The notes under the pieces were generated by a model. It made no database searches, had not been told where the DNA came from, and saw only the letters and a program-made list of their open reading frames with translations. Made by a program: the position numbers and the translations under genes. This document shows, one piece after another, positions 9,908-19,800 of a DNA stretch of 41,243 nt. The DNA comes from Perkinsus olseni (lineage: Eukaryota > Perkinsozoa > Perkinsida > Perkinsidae). The stretch lies in assembly GCA_013115135.1 (NCBI GenBank), contig JABANP010000471.1, positions 1-41,243 on the forward strand, read 5' to 3'. Position 1 is the stretch's first letter. Every line of letters starts with the position of its first letter.

Positions 9908-10318
9908 TCGCTGCGAGTCCGGTTCGCTGATATTGGACTGAAAAACACAAGTCGTCTGGTCGCGAACTCCTCGCCTGAAGAGTACAATAGCGCGGTCCAA
10001 GCTGCACTTGTTCCTATCCTTAGAGCATGGGAGCAAGCAGGAACGTACCTTATGCGCTACATCGAGAACTCACCAGAGCAGCCTTTGGGACCTGTCAAGA
10101 AGATTTGGTGGAGGTGGGAATTACAAACAAACAGAGGGAATCTGCCTCATATCCACGCATTACTGTGGACCGGTGAGTCCCCCGCTGTACGTTCTCGAGT
10201 CAAGTCTAGGGCAGCATATTGCTTCGCTGAAGTAGATTCTTTGATCGACAGCGGTCTGATAACCGATCAATACGAAGCTTCTAAGTTTCAGGAATTGGCT
10301 GCCCAAGTTCACGTTTGA
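9908..10318 (+). CDS. Helitron Rep (HUH nuclease) domain fragment
   Basis: The frame opening after a TAA at about 9,905 reads RWELQTNRGNLPHIHALLW, which carries the HUH signature in the context typical of Helitron-type Rep proteins (xWRxExQxRGxPHIHxLLW, then a Glu and Pro within a few residues). Upstream residues (SSPEEYNSAVQ, IENSPEQPLGPVKKIW) and downstream residues (VDSLIDSGLITDQYEASKFQELAAQVHV) also sit where Helitron Reps have moderately conserved helices and the Q-x-H segment. HUH Reps nick single strands through a catalytic tyrosine. The tyrosine motif and helicase domain are missing, and the frame ends in TGA soon after the Q-V-H-V segment. So it is a fragment or one exon. Other HUH families are less likely. 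Confidence 0.6.
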   Translation, partial: SLRVRFADIGLKNTSRLVANSSPEEYNSAVQAALVPILRAWEQAGTYLMRYIENSPEQPLGPVKKIWWRWELQTNRGNLPHIHALLWTGESPAVRSRVKSRAAYCFAEVDSLIDSGLITDQYEASKFQELAAQVHV

Positions 10319-10747
10319 AAATGATCGAGTGGCTGGAAACACGATGCAAGTAGCGCTTAGTGGCTCAGAGTTTCAGCCCGCCGAGTGTTCACCGTATGAA
10401 AATTCGAGGTCGTATGATCAGTGGATTCCATAGATAATGGAGTTAAAGCGTTGACGTTGAGTTTCTAAAGATGTAACTTTGTAGGCAGTTTTACTTATTT
10501 CAGATCCCGACGCTATATACCTGAGATATCTGGTCTTGGTGATGCTGGTCAAGCATCGCTGGCAAGTCCTACGAGCTTGGCGGAAAGAGGAAACGGCCAG
10601 ACTTGACGTCTGTTAAGCTCACCCTCGGGATATGCAAGGATATCAAAGCAGTCCGCTTGAAAATCCGCGATGGAATCGACTTGAGACGCCTCGATCGATG
10701 AGCCGCATGCGAGACGAGCGATCATTCTTCTTTCAAGGCAGACGAGA

Positions 10748-10790
10748 ACGAAGTGATAACCGTCTCAATTTGAGACAGTTATCACTTCGT
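10748..10790. repeat. 43-nt hairpin, 1-nt loop
   Basis: Arms of 13 bp (ACGAAGTGATAAC) and 7 bp (GTCTCAA) separated by one mismatch, around a single t. Confidence 0.93.
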
Positions 10791-11229
10791 TTGAGACTCT
10801 CAACGTACACCGAGATACAGTCAAGGTGCTCGGGACCCATATCCATCGCGATTGATGAGCCGAATCGTTTGAGGCGATTATGGAGCAGACAGGAATGACC
10901 GAGCAGGCACTTCTAAGTGCCCTTCGGATAAGATCCTGTTATCAGCATGTCTTCTCCTCGCAGAAACACCAATCCTCAGGTTTGGTATTTCTTGACCATC
11001 TCTGTTTCGTGTCAGTTTTCTGACACGTACCACAATTTAGGTACATCGTACCTCGCCTTTCTGCTCATGCCTCCGAGCCAACATGACTAACGGTGTGGGC
11101 GGGTGGGTTCAGGTAAAGTCCCCATGTAACGAAGAACACTACGCTATAACATACACCAAACAAACACACGATCACTCGCTCACTTGTTGAACTTGCCCAA
11201 TAAATTGACCTTGAATCATAAGGCGCTTC

Positions 11230-11250
11230 ACACTGTGAAGTTCACAGTGT
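11230..11250. repeat. Perfect 10-1-10 palindrome
   Basis: Arms ACACTGTGAA / TTCACAGTGT around one g. Confidence 0.93.
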
Positions 11251-11402
11251 CGTGACTGGTGTGCAGTCAAAGGCGAAGGTGCCGAGAAGGTTATATACCG
11301 AGCTATGTAAAAGTTATCGATATTCGAAAAATTTCGAAAAGTAGAGAAAACTTAGCAAGAGAAATATCAGTCGTAGTTGTCATTGGCAACTTGCCAAGCG
11401 TT

Positions 11403-11424
11403 GCTAGCTGAGCTAGCCTAGCTC
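11403..11424. repeat. 22-nt X1-7/rcX/X2-8 motif
   Basis: X = GCTAGCTC, perfect. Confidence 0.95.
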
Positions 11425-11800
11425 AATCACCGAGGTTCTCGCCCCAGTGATGAAAGAAGGATAAGCGTGAATCAACGGCCCGGGGGAGACTGCGAACTAG
11501 CATTTAAACGATCTCTGATTACGTAGCTCGATTAGAAAAGATAGGGTGAGAATACCAAACTACCTCTGATTACCTCTGGAGCTATGCGGTTTACAAGAGA
11601 GCAGTGGCGGTTAATGCGAGTGTACCATGAGCGTTAAGAACTTGAATCAAGCGACCGCGTTACATGCTGGGCGGCGGTATGTCTAAATTCTCCCGAAAAG
11701 AAGGATGCGAAAAACCAAAAAGAGCCCTACAGAAATCACAAGTAGTGATTCGGATCACGCGACTAGAAATTCGGCGTAAGACGGAGCATCGGGCTGATCC

Positions 11801-11822
11801 GGTAGGAGTCCTACCGTAGGAC
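11801..11822. repeat. 22-nt motif, same X as at 37,127
   Basis: X = GGTAGGAC, perfect. The same X is used at 37,127-37,148 in unrelated flanks. A second motif (X = CGATGAAG, one mismatch) follows at 11,822-11,843, sharing one base. Confidence 0.95.
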
Positions 11823-11843
11823 GATGAACTTCATCGGATGAGG
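11822..11843. repeat. 22-nt motif (1 mismatch), abutting the previous
   Basis: X = CGATGAAG; the last arm reads GATGAGG. Confidence 0.8.
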
Positions 11844-11902
11844 GGCATCTAACGCCACGGCGGTGTCGCCCACCCATTCTCATTTACTGCGGTAGCTGCA
11901 AT

Positions 11903-11929
11903 GCGAACCGCCTGCCTCTCATCTGCCTC
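11903..11929. repeat. Unit-end sequence, copy 1
   Basis: 27 nt starting GCGAACCGCCTG match 41,217-41,243 with one mismatch. Here they stand 5 bp before segment A2; at the window end they stand just where another A copy would be expected. Confidence 0.85.
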
Positions 11930-11934
11930 TCCTT

Positions 11935-13804
11935 CAGAAGGTTTAGTGACCGGTGAGAATGTTAGAGATTGAGCGCCTCCTTTGGAGAACGCGCTAGGCT
12001 CGACGAGGTCGGAGGTGGTTTAAAGTTCAAACCACTTGAAACTTTCGAGCGAGCTGGAAAGATACCCTTACTTATAGTACCGCCAGCCGACGGTGAGAGA
12101 GTGAGAATCTCGGCGGCTTTGGCAGCGTCGAGAGTGATGACGATCATCGACTGCTTGTCGTAGGCTGGCAGAACAAGCGTGGAACCAGCTAACTTTCTTT
12201 TGCCACTTTGCCCCTCGGCGTACTTGTTCATAAAGAGCCAGGAATTATGGCCTGGAGTCAGTGAATGAATGTAGTACTTACAACTGCGTCACTCTAGAAC
12301 AGGGACTAGTAAACCGTGTAATTTAAAGAATTGATGTAAAACAATCTATTTTAGCACTCACACCACTTTGTACTAATTTATCAAACGACTCATGATTCGC
12401 CCCATTGACGACATCGCGATACACCAGTCAGGAGCGCAAAGACCACCCTTGCAAGGTTTTGGTTGACTAAAACAGAAGTGGGGGGACGTTCACCGTTTCG
12501 TCGACTTAATGCGGTTGGTGTGATCATGACCATAGCTTTGTCAGTGAATATGGAGAAGGGCGCAGGCTGAACAGCACCGTACGCGGATATCTCACTCAAA
12601 TGCTGGAGGCAGCCGCGCAACAAACGTCCTGGGGCCGTATGCAGATACTGATTGGACTCGAATCATTCGAGGGGTGAGTCAGATTTTTTTCTCGGAAAAA
12701 CACACGGTGAGCACATCCTCTCACGCCGTGATTCCGTGATTTTTTGCTCCAGAGTGCGAGATCAGAATCTTTCGGGCTTGAGCTGAATCTCGGCCGCAAT
12801 TCAAAAATCAGAAGGCGATTTTTTGCTTGATTTTCACTCAGAACCTCCGATTCAGAGCCAGATAGTTGATTCGCGGGTTAACTCGACCACTAATCACAAA
12901 AGTGATTGAATCGCCCACTTGAGGCGGAATAGGGGAAGTGGGTTTGCGCTCGCCGAAACGAGCGATCCAGCGACTTGGACAATTTCGTTGTTCATTACTC
13001 CAATATGTCGGATGGCAACGCAACGCCCTTGAGCGCTCCTTCCGCGAATCATGACACCTCGCGTCTCGGGAAATTTGGTGCAGCGGATATCAAATAGACC
13101 CATCTTCCTCTGCACCCAGGTTCAATTCTCTAAGCGACCATTACCAATGTCAAGCTAGTGCGCTTAAGAAGCCGCAGCACCTGAGATACTCCAATACCAT
13201 ACCTTCACCAATTCATGAGCTCTTACAATGGACAAGGTGTAGAATTTCTGCACCTAGTAGATGTGTAGAATTTTCTAGTTTCTACAGTAGAAACTAACAT
13301 CCCGTACAAATGAAGCCTTTTGAATCCGCAGGGGCAATTGAGGGGCCACCAGCACCAACCCCCCTATTATGGCTACACGATGATGGTCGTAGGCTACGAC
13401 TCGTAGCACACTGGTCACAATGTGACTAAAGGAGGGAACCATAGACGAGAGGAGGGAGCACGAGCTACAGCTGGAGCACTTAACCCGTCAAACCGTCCGC
13501 TAAATTACTGAGCTTGGCTGTGTAGCTGAAGTGTGATCGGCGCTCTCTCTATTGAGTCTCCGGACGCCCAGAGAGTCGTTTGAAACGACTCGTTTCTCGC
13601 TGTAGGTCACCCTTGTCTCTGATGTTGGTCCAAACACGGAGACCAATTCACGTGCGGGCTCAACTGACTGATCAGGACTTTCATTGTTAGGGGAAAGGTC
13701 GATACGCTGTAGACTTCAGCGCAAGCTGTACACTGAATAGCATGAAACAATTATTGTAATTCCCCAACAGGACACTGTCTGATAAAACTGAATCCGTCAT
13801 TATC
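11935..13804. repeat. Segment A, copy 2 (A2)
   Basis: Direct repeat of 1-1,877. Its last 54 bp are the C-terminal codons of the intact RAD50 gene, so A2 is the parental arrangement. Confidence 0.95.
11962..13115 (-). CDS. Gene A candidate, unidentified, probably several exons
   Basis: Downstream of RAD50 on the same strand. Likely exon segments, in order of translation, are: near 13,115-12,960 (KMGLFDIRCTKFPETRGVM, then RHIGVMNNEIVQ), 12,960-12,838 (GDSITFVISGRVNPRINYL), 12,623-12,390 (FTDKAMVMITPTAL), and 12,231-11,962 (MNKYAEGQSGKRKLAGSTLV, then VITLDAAKAAEILTLSP, open to a stop at 11,962). I could not join them with certainty and recognise no family. A1 carries stops in the last segment. 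Treat as a candidate gene with approximate limits. Confidence 0.4.
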
Positions 13805-16800
13805 CTTGGCGACACGATAGTAGTAATCACAGGGATGAGTTGGGCCCGCCACGAGCTTCCTAACGAATTCTTCGTCATGAGTGATGAGAAGCAGCTGGAA
13901 GTTGGAGCTTTCCCGCCTGGCCTCGATAAGATCAGCGAGCGCATCAGACTGAAACACATCCAACACTGCCGCCACTTCGCGATGTCCACACCACCCACCA
14001 GCCCCTCGATGTTGGTAGAGTCCAAGTTAGTCGTTGGCTCGTCGAGCGCCAAGATACCACAGTTGCAGCAGAAACTCTCCGCCAGAGCCAAGCGGATGAT
14101 CAGAGATGCGAGTACTCGCTGCCCAGCGGAGCATCGCCCTCTCATGTCCACTTCAACTCCCTGGCATGTCATCACCTGAAGAGAGCGATTTTTCATAGAA
14201 GTTGTGTCCAGTGAGCGCCTTACAACTCTATAATTATAGCTTCGGAGCCTAGTGGCACTTGTGACACTTGCGGCGCCATCCTCAGTGTCAGAACGAATGG
14301 CTATGTAATCAATATCTTGGCCACGATAAACCTCGGAAAATTTCAAATCATTGGAGTCGATGCACCTCACAGTTTCACGCCTACCTGCTGCCATAGCTCT
14401 CTGATGACTCTGTTTACCTCCATCATTTTGGAGACATGGTACCTGACAACGCGTTAAGATCCACACGAGAAAAATGCGCGGAATGAGAACGTGGCCTCGG
14501 TTGGATTCCGTAGAAAATGACAGAACATCCACAGGTAGGTTCGAGGAGAGTGAACCAAGCGCAATCCATCGAGGGGAGTGAACTGCGTCCGCGCTCGTCA
14601 AAACAGTTACCGTAAACGTACCGCATCAGAGCTTTGTCAAGCGCAGAATGATAGCGCGACAGATCGTGAGTCGCCATATCAGACACCACATGTTGGATGA
14701 GGGCGGAGCGGTGACGGTCGTCGATGTTTTTGTACAGGGAACCTGATCTCAAAATCTGCGTTCCTCTACAGTGAGGGCCACTCCTACTGTCTAGCTGACG
14801 AGAAACGGCTTGCTGCTGCCCGACCAGTTGCGATACTTTCCCTTCAAGCCTGGACTTCTGTTCTCGCAGTTCCTAGAAAGTGAGAACTGGTGTTCTCCCT
14901 CGACAACCAGCCGACTCACCACGACCACAGACCGCAATTCTTCGACTCGCCGCGCCTTTCCTGCGTGATGGGCTACACCTAGTTCTTTCTGGAGTGCCTC
15001 TACGTCCTTCCCGAAAGTCGATAGCTCCCGCTGCAGCGACTTGAGCTGAATCAACCCTCAGCATTCACAGGAGACAGTGGAGCGGCCCAAGCAGACTGCT
15101 TGGAGCAGTTCACCTTGATATTCTGCACAATCTCTGCCCGACATCTCTCCTTCTCTCGGAGTTCCTCTTCGCATTGGTCCCTCTTCGTGCGAAGTGTCTC
15201 TACCGTTTCTATGGCGCTCCGCTCCGCCGACTCTGCCTCTGCGAATTTGCGTTGAATCCCCGACGAATTCTGAGATTAGTGGCAATCATCGCCGAACAAG
15301 CGCTCGTAAACTCGGAGCCAAGGCCGAAGACTTACCCGTGCCTTTTCCTTCAAGGCCGAGATGGAGTTGACAAGCTGCCTGGAGCTCTCCATCTGTTGCT
15401 GCACCTATAGGACAACATGGTGGCGGGATCGAGCCTTCCAACCTTGACTCACTTCTCGAACCCGCTGCTGTGTTCCTTCAACCACCTTTCGAGCAGAGTT
15501 CCGGACTTCACCACGCTCGCGACGGCACAAGTCCAACGCCTCATTAAACGAAGCCTAAGCTCACTAGGATTCAGTTCTGTAATGCCGATAAACACTCACC
15601 AGTCTTGTTCGGCAATCCCCCGCTTGCTCGTCAAGTTTTCGGATTTCCTCTGTGGCTCGCGCTCCTTCCTCTTCTGCCTCTCGTAAACGGGATAGACGAT
15701 CGCGGAGGGAAGCCAGCTTTCTCTGAGCCAGGGCAACCAGTGCGCGAGCTCTACCCTCTCCGAACAGCGTAGCTATGCACATGAGCATCTTGAGCCACCT
15801 CTAGGCCAAGGATGAAGGGTAGGATGATGATATCGAGAGGGCGCGCTATGGTCCACCCACTTTCTGCTTCTCGTTCTCCACGCGTGATCTGCTATTCCCT
15901 TCAACCAGCTGGTCCTTCTCGTCCCTTAAACTCTTCTCTTCCTTATCGAGCTGTGCCATTCGCTGCTGTGCGGCGTCCACCTTTCGTCGCTCGTCCACAA
16001 GGTTAGACCCTGGTATCCGATGAAAAAAATATACGAATGGTGCGCTCCACGCTTACCAGCAGCGGAAAGTCCTTGCAGCTTCGACCTTGCCACCTCCAGC
16101 GCTCTCTCTGCTGCGTCCAGTTGATTGGCCGTTGATGCAAGTCGGGCTGCTGCGGATTGTAGTGACGAAAGAGATGCCAACTGAGCGGCACGGATAATCC
16201 CCCCCTTTCAGCCTGAAAGTTTCAGGCTTCTCCGGCGTAAGGTTCGGAACACGGAGGCAGGAAAGATACTTTCCCTTGTTACAATCGCAGGCACTACCAG
16301 GAAGCATACGATACCCTTTACCGTACATTCACGAATCCCACGCAGTCGCCAACACATACCTCTATTTCGGCAGCTGATAGTCGGCCTGACGACCTATCCG
16401 TGTCCATCTCAATCTGCACGAGACTCGACTCTGCCTCTCGTAACTGACGAAGGAGTCTCTATCGTTGCCGTAGACACAGTAACACTCACTCGTTCTTTGA
16501 TGCCAGGAATTGCTTCCGACTGCAATTTCTCCAGCGCGGCCCAATCGGGAAGGAGGGCTTGCGCGGCTGAAGAGTAGAAGAACAAGCTAGCAATCCGATT
16601 CGAGAACCCTCTCCAGCTCGATTCGATTCGCTCATGGCGCCTCCCGGAGCATTCCGATGGATAGGGCGAAAGAACCCTGTGAGTACTCAGTGAGTACTAC
16701 TCACCTTCAACCTCGTTCTTGGCCTCTTCTATCATGCGAGATCGAGTCGCTAACATATCCGGCACTCGCTCCAAAAACTTCTCCACTGTTGCGTTGAGGT

Positions 16801-19800
16801 CGTCAACGACAGCCTGTGACGATAAGTTCCTCTTACACAACTGGCATTTGTGCCGCTTCAGCGAGCGTGCTTGGATGGTTCTGTACCTGCCCGCCGACGG
16901 CGGTTCGCTGTCTTGACTCGAAGGTGTCTTACACTTCTGAGCCGGCCTCTATCAAGTGGTACTCCATCTGATTCTCCTCCAAGGCACTCTGTGCAGACTT
17001 ATAGAATTCTCGAACGTCGCCGAACTCCCTGCACCGATCTGAGTTCAATAGGCGTCTACATCATTATACAAATGACACCAAGTATATGCCGTGCAAGATG
17101 CAGAGAGGAGGCACGTCATGTCGCGACCAACACAGTGACAGTGCTGTCTTCGCGCTGGAACAATATCTTTGCTCACCTTGATAAACACTCAGTTGCTTCT
17201 CCGAATCCTCCAGATGTTCCCTCTCGATTTCAATTCTAGCCGACGCCGCTGCCTTCTGCGACATCAGCTGAGATAAGTTCGTTTCAAATTACCGAGCGCG
17301 ATATGTTGAGCTCACTTCTCTATGCCTGACCCCGGCAGAATCCTTTCGAGACCGAGCAGCATCGATGGAGCGCTGCAAAGTCTGTTCAGCGTTAGCAGGA
17401 CTGAGACGCGATGAGAGACCCGCGTCCAATTGCTCGCTCAGCACTCACTAATGCTCTGCTATGCTATTTGGTGAGTGCGAGCTGTGTGATGAGTCATCAC
17501 ACAGTCCCGTCATCACTGATGACGGGACACGAGAGCCACGGCTAAACGCAACTCCTCACTTGATTGAGTCCAAGCCGGAGTTTTCCGCTATGATTTTCAG
17601 CATCGCTGACCGGAGGCTTTCCACATTACAACTGAGAACCTGATTACTCGCGTCCTGTCCAAGATTCATCACAGAGGTCCAAAGAGAAAATTTGACCGCG
17701 AAATTCGCACTTCATTGAATTCGCATTCAATGCGAATCGCATCATGCGATCATCATCACAGGCACTTACTTCTGCCTCTGCCGCTACTCCGCTGTCTTTG
17801 TTCAGCTTCTGAACGGCTTCCAATACCCGAGCCACCTAACATGGAAGAACCCAGACTCTTCAACTTGAGCTTGAAGCTCAAATACTCCGATACGGTCACG
17901 GAAGAATGGTAAGCCTGTTAGATTGCACGACGACCATGAACGAACGAAAAACCCTTCCATTCACGTGCGGCCTACTTCACGCTGATTATCGCTTCTCTCC
18001 CTTAACAATCGTCCGATGGCTTGCTCAATCTCATCGAGACGATTCGAATCCGTTGAGTTATCGTTTGTAGCACTAAGCTGACGCTCCACATCAGCGATCT
18101 CTCTTTCGGTTTCTGAAGACGGATCAGCATCCCTTCCTCTCCACTCTCGATTCTTCCGTATGTACAGCTATTTGGTCCTGCTGGTCGGCTATTCGAGGCA
18201 GCATTTGACTCTGCTTGACCCGATGGGCCTACCTCTTGCGTCTGAGGCCATTTGGCTAGCGTTGTCCCTTATCCTTGCGAGATTGGACTTCTTCAACTCA
18301 AGGTTTTGTAGCAGTTGTCGCTGTTCTTGACAGGGAGATAGAATTTGTACTGAGGATCAACGATCACTGTCGCCCACAGAAGATAGAGATCGGAATAGGG
18401 TGCTCACTACTAGTGAGTCACTAGGTGATGAGTCATCACTGATGACTACCCTCGAGAACTTCGAAGGAACGCCGCACGCCACTGCCCGGCACACGAGGAA
18501 GGGAGTAAGTGGTGCGCAGCTGCATTCCACGGTAAGATTAAATTGCAACTTGTTATTTTCACCACGAGTACCCTCTTACCTAGTTCATGCTCCAGCCGAT
18601 CCTCTTCCGCCCGCTGAGCTTTGAGGGCTTTCCGCGACTCTGCAGCTCGTTCCACCATGGATGCTTGAAGACCGCTAAGCAGTGAATCTACACAATACCG
18701 TTATACTACTTATAACCGTAACCGTGATAGATATATTCCAAGTGAACGAGACAAGGATTTGATGACCACGCTTGGCGGTGTTGAACCCTGAGGACAACTC
18801 AGCAGTTTCAACCCTGCCACAGTGCCCGGAAGCCTTGCAGAAGTAAGGTGGCGATTGAAAAACTTCTGCTCACGGACAAGTCTGATATGCATGCTGAACG
18901 ATGAGCATATACGAGGGAATAGCAGTCGTGGTATCATATGTCAATGAATTGGGCAAGGTACGAGTGAGACACCGAATAAAGTACTACGAGTATCTAACTC
19001 ATGCGGCACACATGAGTACACTGCACACTGCAGATACTCTCCTCTAAATGCCAGATTGATGACATAGTCTTGATGTCAGATCCTGGAATACCAATCGCCA
19101 AAACGGCTAGGATGATCGTAGATGCACCGATTGGCAAATCGGCATCAGATTGGAACCGGACTCAGCGGAAGATCTCCTGTGATGGGACGGGAGTCCCGTC
19201 GGTGCTGTGGTTCTAGAGCCCAACGAACAAATCAAGTGTGTTTGTTGGTCGAACGATTGGCTATAACATGGGCCAGATCCATCCAATTAGTAGCAATCTT
19301 GAAGTAGGCCGGTCTCCAAACGTAGACCGACCCAGCAAGCTGTATCAACCCAGATTCTACTTCCGCTTCGTTCCTTGTTATCTAGGTTGCCGACATGTTT
19401 GCTACGCCGGCCTCAACCTCCAGCGAGCCCGGCTGAGCTGGGATATCGTCTGTGACATAAGCCAATCAGTGTGAAGGAGTTCTTCAGAAGAGTCAAAGCC
19501 TCTAAGTATCGATCTTCGAGTGAATCAGATCACATCCTCCGACTTCACTGGAGTCACTCCAGCCGCAAAGGACTCTAGGGTTTAGTGAAAATGGAGTCGA
19601 AAGCTTCTACCAACACGATCCTCAGACAAAGGACTACAAACTAACCCTGCACAACAAATCGAGCCCCAAGAGCTCCCAAGCCTCCACCGTGCAAGTAAGC
19701 TGCTTGCCGAGAGTTTGCCTCTTCATTCTAAATTAGGAATTCCGATACCGCGTTGCGTTACACAGGCAGGGCACTCTGGACTCGAAGGAATATGCGCGTA

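Larger units (their letters stand above)
9436..10700 (+). mobile_element. Rearranged inverted block with Helitron Rep-like fragment
   Basis: It begins right after the B1 break at 9,403. The first part (9,436-9,892) is an inverted copy of about 2,900-3,310 (ORF E). The middle (9,908-10,318) is absent from B1 and B2 and encodes a Rep-like segment. The last part (10,320-10,690) is an inverted copy of about 3,855-3,520 (tail of gene C and ORF D). Read along its coding direction the order is E, Rep, C-tail, D, while in B1 and B2 it is C, D, E. That is a circular permutation rather than a plain inversion. A rolling-circle element that captured or carries C-D-E would explain both the permutation and the Rep, but Helitron ends (TC...CTRR) were not identified, so this is inference. 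Confidence 0.5.
10701..11934. other. Spacer without recognised gene, rich in hairpins
   Basis: I see no convincing exon. It contains a 43-nt hairpin at 10,748-10,790, a 10-1-10 palindrome at 11,230-11,250 (ACACTGTGAA arms), 22-nt motifs at 11,403 and 11,801, and a near-perfect one directly abutting at 11,822. It ends with a 27-nt sequence (11,903-11,929) that recurs at the very end of the window. Confidence 0.7.

Noticed and set aside
13687..14601. A single 304-codon minus-strand ORF as an ABC protein
   Set aside because: It is the RAD50 C-terminal region read through several introns; the family alignment requires splicing at GT-AG borders within it.
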